Origin: Orobanche coerulescens
Lineage: Eukaryota; Streptophyta; Magnoliopsida; Lamiales; Orobanchaceae
NCBI GenBank assembly: GCA_033398695.1
Contig: JAWKAU010000038.1
Location: forward strand, 310,001 to 374,000
Reading direction: 5' to 3'
Length of the DNA stretch: 64,000 bases
Made by a program: the position numbers and the translations under genes. How positions within the stretch are numbered: position 1 is the first letter of the stretch; every line of letters starts with the position of its first letter. The notes beneath the pieces were generated by a model that did no database searches, was not told where the DNA came from, and was given only the letters and a program-made list of their open reading frames with translations. This document shows, piece after piece, positions 60,767 to 64,000 of this stretch.

Positions 60767-62600
60767 TGTTAGGAATATGCCCTCGAAGGCCACTCAGAGG
60801 ATGAGAGAGTGAGAGTAATTGTATTGTAATTATGAATATTATATTTAATAAGGAAATTATTTCTATATTATTGTATATCACTGGCATTGTGATTTGGTAT
60901 ATAGAATAATAGTCCTTGCATTTGAGAGTGAACATTCTACTCCTTATGGAGATAAGGAGATAGGCACTAGAAGTGTTTAGAGCTCGAATGCTTAACTAGT
61001 TCGTAAGTCGATAAAACTTAACAGGACATTAAGTTTTAATAAGACTTGTATAACTGATGCTAGGATGTGTGCATGTATTGATAGCATAGTTATAAGTATA
61101 TTGGTGGGACCAGTATACTCGAACATGACTCATACTCGATTCAGTCACACGGTATTCACTCTCGGAGAGTCGATGACGAATCGAAAGGTTGTGATAGTAT
61201 ACGTGGACCTTTGACTTGAGGGTTCAGTAGAAGATGTGTCTGTGACGTTTAGTTTGCCATTAGAGTAGTTAGACTCATTTGCTTAATTGCTGAGTCGACC
61301 TCGAAGTGCGGACTATACGGGCAGGTAGTAGTCTTTACTGAATGCCAAGAAAGGATTCTATCTCCTGTTAGTGAGCAGGCGAATGTCCTATACGGTTAAT
61401 GGCAAATAAGATCATAAGTCTTTGGCCAAAGCATTCTGATATAGTCGTATTAGATACACTATTAATCAGTCGGTTTTGATTTGCATTAACACATGTATAG
61501 AGTTTAGTCAACAGTAGGGTTTGACTTTACCGTGACCCGAAGACTTGACCGGGACATCTGATGAAGGGTCTATACGTATATAGTATTCATGACATAATGG
61601 TTCTGGAATGATTCGTTCATTCGTTCTTAGTCGGGGTTTACAGTGCGGCCCGCTAGGCTGGCTAAGTCTTGCCGCCGCACTCATTAGTTCCTCCCAATGC
61701 CGGTGAGACGAACCTACGAGTCGCGCAATAGGATCATTGATGGATAAATGTGAATTAATAATCTCTCTTATAATATTAGATATTAGATATCTAAGTTTGA
61801 TTTATCGGATAAATCAACTAGCGGTCTTATGAATTGTAAGTAGGTTATTGGGTGATTACTTTAATTCATAAATTATATTTCTTAGAGAAATATATATTTG
61901 TGTTTGATATAATTAATTAATTGGATTAATTAATTAGTCCAAACACATTGGAAATAAACGGATTCGTTCGACGAACATCCGGTACACGAGGATTCGTTTT
62001 GTGAACATCCATTACGAGCCGAGTAAATTCGACCCGTCTTCTTGGAAATTTCCCTTAAGGCCGCCCCCCACCCTCTCTTGTCTATTTTATACTTATTTTA
62101 TGTCACTAGGTGATATATGTGAGGTGTATTTGATACCCTCAATCATGTGTTAAAGGTAGACTTTCATTTTTTTATAAATAAAAGTCTTTAAAAAGGAGAG
62201 AGGACAACTTCTTCTTGTAAGAACTCAAAATCACGAATTTGAGAGAGAGAGTAAGGTTGAAAACTTCATCTTGATCTTATAGACAAGATATAATAAGAAT
62301 ACATTGAGAGAGAAAATTCATACAAGCTTCCCTAGCCGCATTCTTGAAGAAAGGAAGCTTGTCGATTTTTCCATCAAGTTCCGGCGTGTGAAGTAGAGGC
62401 ATCTTGCTTTAGGTGCTTGGAACGAAGGGCTCTTCATCATCATCATCATCATCATACGAAGGTTTTTCAGAGACATCATAGGTATGGGACTTTGATTCCT
62501 TGATCTTCGTATTTTTCTTTTCGTATATACGTTACTTGATCGATCCTCTTAGGGATTCCGTTATTCTTCCGCTGCATTTATTTTCTGTGGAATCCCAACA
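60767..62600 (+). repeat. H: 3' LTR
   Basis: TGTTAGGAATATG to CCCAACA, 1834 bp, then AGAAA. Confidence 0.92.
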
Positions 62601-62605
62601 AGAAA

Positions 62606-63067
62606 ACGGCGGTCGCCCGCGATCGCCTGAGGGGTCCCAGCAACCTTGTCCCTTATAAATAGAGAACTCACTACAGAGGTAAAGGGACACAATTGAGAGG
62701 CGAATTAACGCAACTACACAGGTGATTTTATAGGCAATTACATATACATTCTCAGTATTATTCATACACACTTATCATACATCCCAAGCAAGAACTCACA
62801 GATCTACATATCTGATTCTTCCGGCAATCTACACGCTCTACAGCTTAGATAACTAGAAGTCTTTACACTCATTGTAATAGATTCTAACATTAATATTTGT
62901 ACTCAAAAGTATATTTATTAATAACATCTCGCGAGAGCATTCAAGCCCGGGATTAACAACCCCGGCAAATCTTGTGTTATCTTTTTCTCACGGAAGTGTT
63001 CTCGCATTTGTTTGTTACTCGATCATTCCAGTAATACTATCTTCGGATAATATTTTGGGTAACAACA
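62606..63067 (+). mobile_element. I: second part of 5' LTR
   Basis: Continues I's U3 after H: CGATCG motif, TATA box at 62654-62660 (CCTTATAAATAGAG), then the transcribed part to about GGGTAACAACA. The exact last base is uncertain (63064 or 63067). Confidence 0.7.
62654..62660 (+). promoter_or_regulatory. I LTR TATA box
   Basis: CCTTATAAATAGAGAAC, a canonical plant core promoter, about 30 bp after the last CGATCG motif. Confidence 0.75.
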
Positions 63068-63069
63068 AT

Positions 63070-63088
63070 TGGCGCTAGAAGGAGGGGG
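63070..63088 (+). other. I: primer-binding site
   Basis: TGGCGCTAGAAGGAGGGGG just after the LTR. It is a TGGCGC-type site as in Tat elements; the tRNA is not identified. Confidence 0.65.
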
Positions 63089-63276
63089 CATCTAACCCTC
63101 AATTTTTACTCCTACCATCTCGAAGAACACTCACTGTTCTCCTTGGCATATACCTGAAGAAACACTCACTGTTCTTCAGAGAAAGCTTTCAGAATCATGA
63201 CTTATGCCTTCTCGTCGAAGAAAGCCGCTGGCCAGCCCGCCAGACGCCTCGTTCCGTCTCAGCCGAGCCACAGCCG

Positions 63277-64000
63277 ATGGCGGAGGGTAGCCGCCGCGGT
63301 CTGAGACGCTCGATCCCGCCCCTAGGGAACGTCCCAAGTCTCTCACTCGATCAGTTCCGAACCATGGAACAGATCGAGGAGGCCATGGCCGTCCTACAGG
63401 AGCGACAGAGTGCTCTCGACGCGCCTCCCGCTATCACCCCCTCGGCCATCCGCCGGAGGACCAAACGGAAGTTCAAGGCGTTGCTGACCGAGCGATCGCC
63501 AGGAAGCTCCGGTTCGCAGGGAGAGGCGCTCGCCAGTCGGAGCACCTCTGTTTTCGATCGCCTCGGCAGCGACCCATCTTGGCGACCGGGGCAGTCCGGC
63601 CCCAGCCACGAGACGATGGAGTTCGAGTCCATCACCAGGAGCTCGGAGTATCCAACTCCCAGAAGACAGGCCAGCCATCTGGATCCCCCTCGCCAAAGAA
63701 CCGAGGTCGGCAGTAGCGGAGTCAGGAAATCGGTACACGATCGCCTCGGTTCCCGCTCCAAAAGCCGATCCACGAGCGACCAAGCTACAGCGATGGCCGC
63801 GATGCAACGCCAGCTCCACGACATAAAGGCGCTCCTGGAATCTGGGGCAGGCGCCAAGAGCAAGATCGTCGGGCCGAGCGAGCCGCTTGCGGTCCATATC
63901 GAGCTCGCCCCCATACAGCATAAGATCGCTCCTCTGCAAACACCTCTGTACGAGGGGAGATCAGACCCCAAAACTCACCTGAACAAGTTCCACATCTACA
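63277..64000 (+). CDS. I: gag of a Tat-like gypsy element, 5' part
   Basis: Open plus-strand frame without a stop from before 63277 to the window end (241 codons from the ATG at 63277; the frame is open further upstream, and an ATG at 63197 is in another frame). Residues: MAEGSRRGLRRSIPPLGN, a basic Ser-rich linker with two VFDRLGS/VHDRLGS repeats, a helix (MAAMQRQLHDIKALLE), then LYEGRSDPKTHLNKFHIY, which matches the conserved start of the retrotransposon gag domain (YDG.tDP..Hl..f). GC-rich, unlike most of the window, and undamaged as far as seen. Two long minus-strand frames across it are shadows. Confidence 0.7.
   Translation, partial: MAEGSRRGLRRSIPPLGNVPSLSLDQFRTMEQIEEAMAVLQERQSALDAPPAITPSAIRRRTKRKFKALLTERSPGSSGSQGEALASRSTSVFDRLGSDPSWRPGQSGPSHETMEFESITRSSEYPTPRRQASHLDPPRQRTEVGSSGVRKSVHDRLGSRSKSRSTSDQATAMAAMQRQLHDIKALLESGAGAKSKIVGPSEPLAVHIELAPIQHKIAPLQTPLYEGRSDPKTHLNKFHIY

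Larger units (their letters stand above)
53349..62600 (+). mobile_element. H: Angela-like Ty1/copia element
   Basis: Two LTRs of about 1.83 kb, PBS (55175-55190), gag-pol remnants, PPT (60756-60766), and perfect AGAAA target duplications (53344-53348 and 62601-62605). LTR start TGTTAGGAATATGCCCTCGA and gag/pol sequence fit the Angela/BARE group. Pol has many stops and frame changes. Confidence 0.9.

Noticed and set aside
63351..63971. Two minus-strand frames of 206 and 181 codons
   Set aside because: Shadows of the plus-strand gag frame of I, which carries the recognisable gag segment.

Overview
The window is plant nuclear DNA, most likely from an angiosperm with a large repeat-rich genome. 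It is almost entirely nested LTR retrotransposons. Ty3/gypsy lineages (Tekay-type chromoviruses with a C-terminal chromodomain, Athila, and a Tat-like element) and Ty1/copia lineages (SIRE/Maximus-like and Angela-like) are told apart by their domains, primer-binding sites (PBS) and polypurine tracts (PPT). I see no rRNA or tRNA gene and no CRISPR array. The only non-retroelement coding signals are a broken, intron-containing Ulp1-like protease gene near 40-41.4 kb and a short unidentified reading frame near 42.4 kb.

Layout, using my own letters. K (+, 1-3560) is the 3' end of an Athila-like element that sits in the pol gene of A. A (-, 3561-17743) is a Tekay-type chromovirus. C (+, 4971-13477) is a gag-pol-less element nested in A's reverse transcriptase, with a perfect 5-bp target duplication (TSD); C carries a foreign PPT and LTR, called L (7591-8964). 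A in turn sits inside the 3' LTR of B (-, 17744-25126), a chromovirus that has lost gag and protease. 25127-25910 is an Athila-like 3' remnant. F (-, to 27430) and E (-, 27431-28191 plus 38707-39429) are related chromovirus-type LTR fragments. D (-, 28192-38701) is a complete Athila with two LTRs, PBS, PPT and TSD, inserted in E. The Ulp1-like region follows (39436-43100). Then come J (-, SIRE-like 3' end, 43101-45618), G (+, SIRE/Maximus-like, from 45619), I (+, Tat-like, starting near 52817) and H (+, Angela-like, 53349-62600). H sits in I's LTR, I in G and G in J. I resumes at 62606 and an open gag frame leaves the right edge.

Relative ages follow from the nesting: B before A before C and K; E before D; J before G before I before H. 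Nearly every autonomous element is broken by nonsense codons, frameshifts or deletions. The best-kept frames are B's integrase-chromodomain, D's gag and integrase, A's gag-protease and I's gag.

The most unusual signal is a shared architecture. In nearly every gypsy-type LTR family here, the stretch just upstream of the TATA box holds many irregularly spaced copies of a short, CG-centred, self-complementary motif. Each family has its own core: ACGGCCGT in K and C, GCCGCGGC in A and D, CGTACG or ACGACGT in L, B and E, GCGTGCGC in F, CGATCG in I. The same core, and in one case a longer phrase around it, occurs in unrelated lineages (chromovirus and Athila). A second pattern is that differences between the two LTRs of one element cluster at CTG, CAG and CCG sites as one- or two-base indels. 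That may be a sequencing artefact and would affect how the many frameshifts are read.
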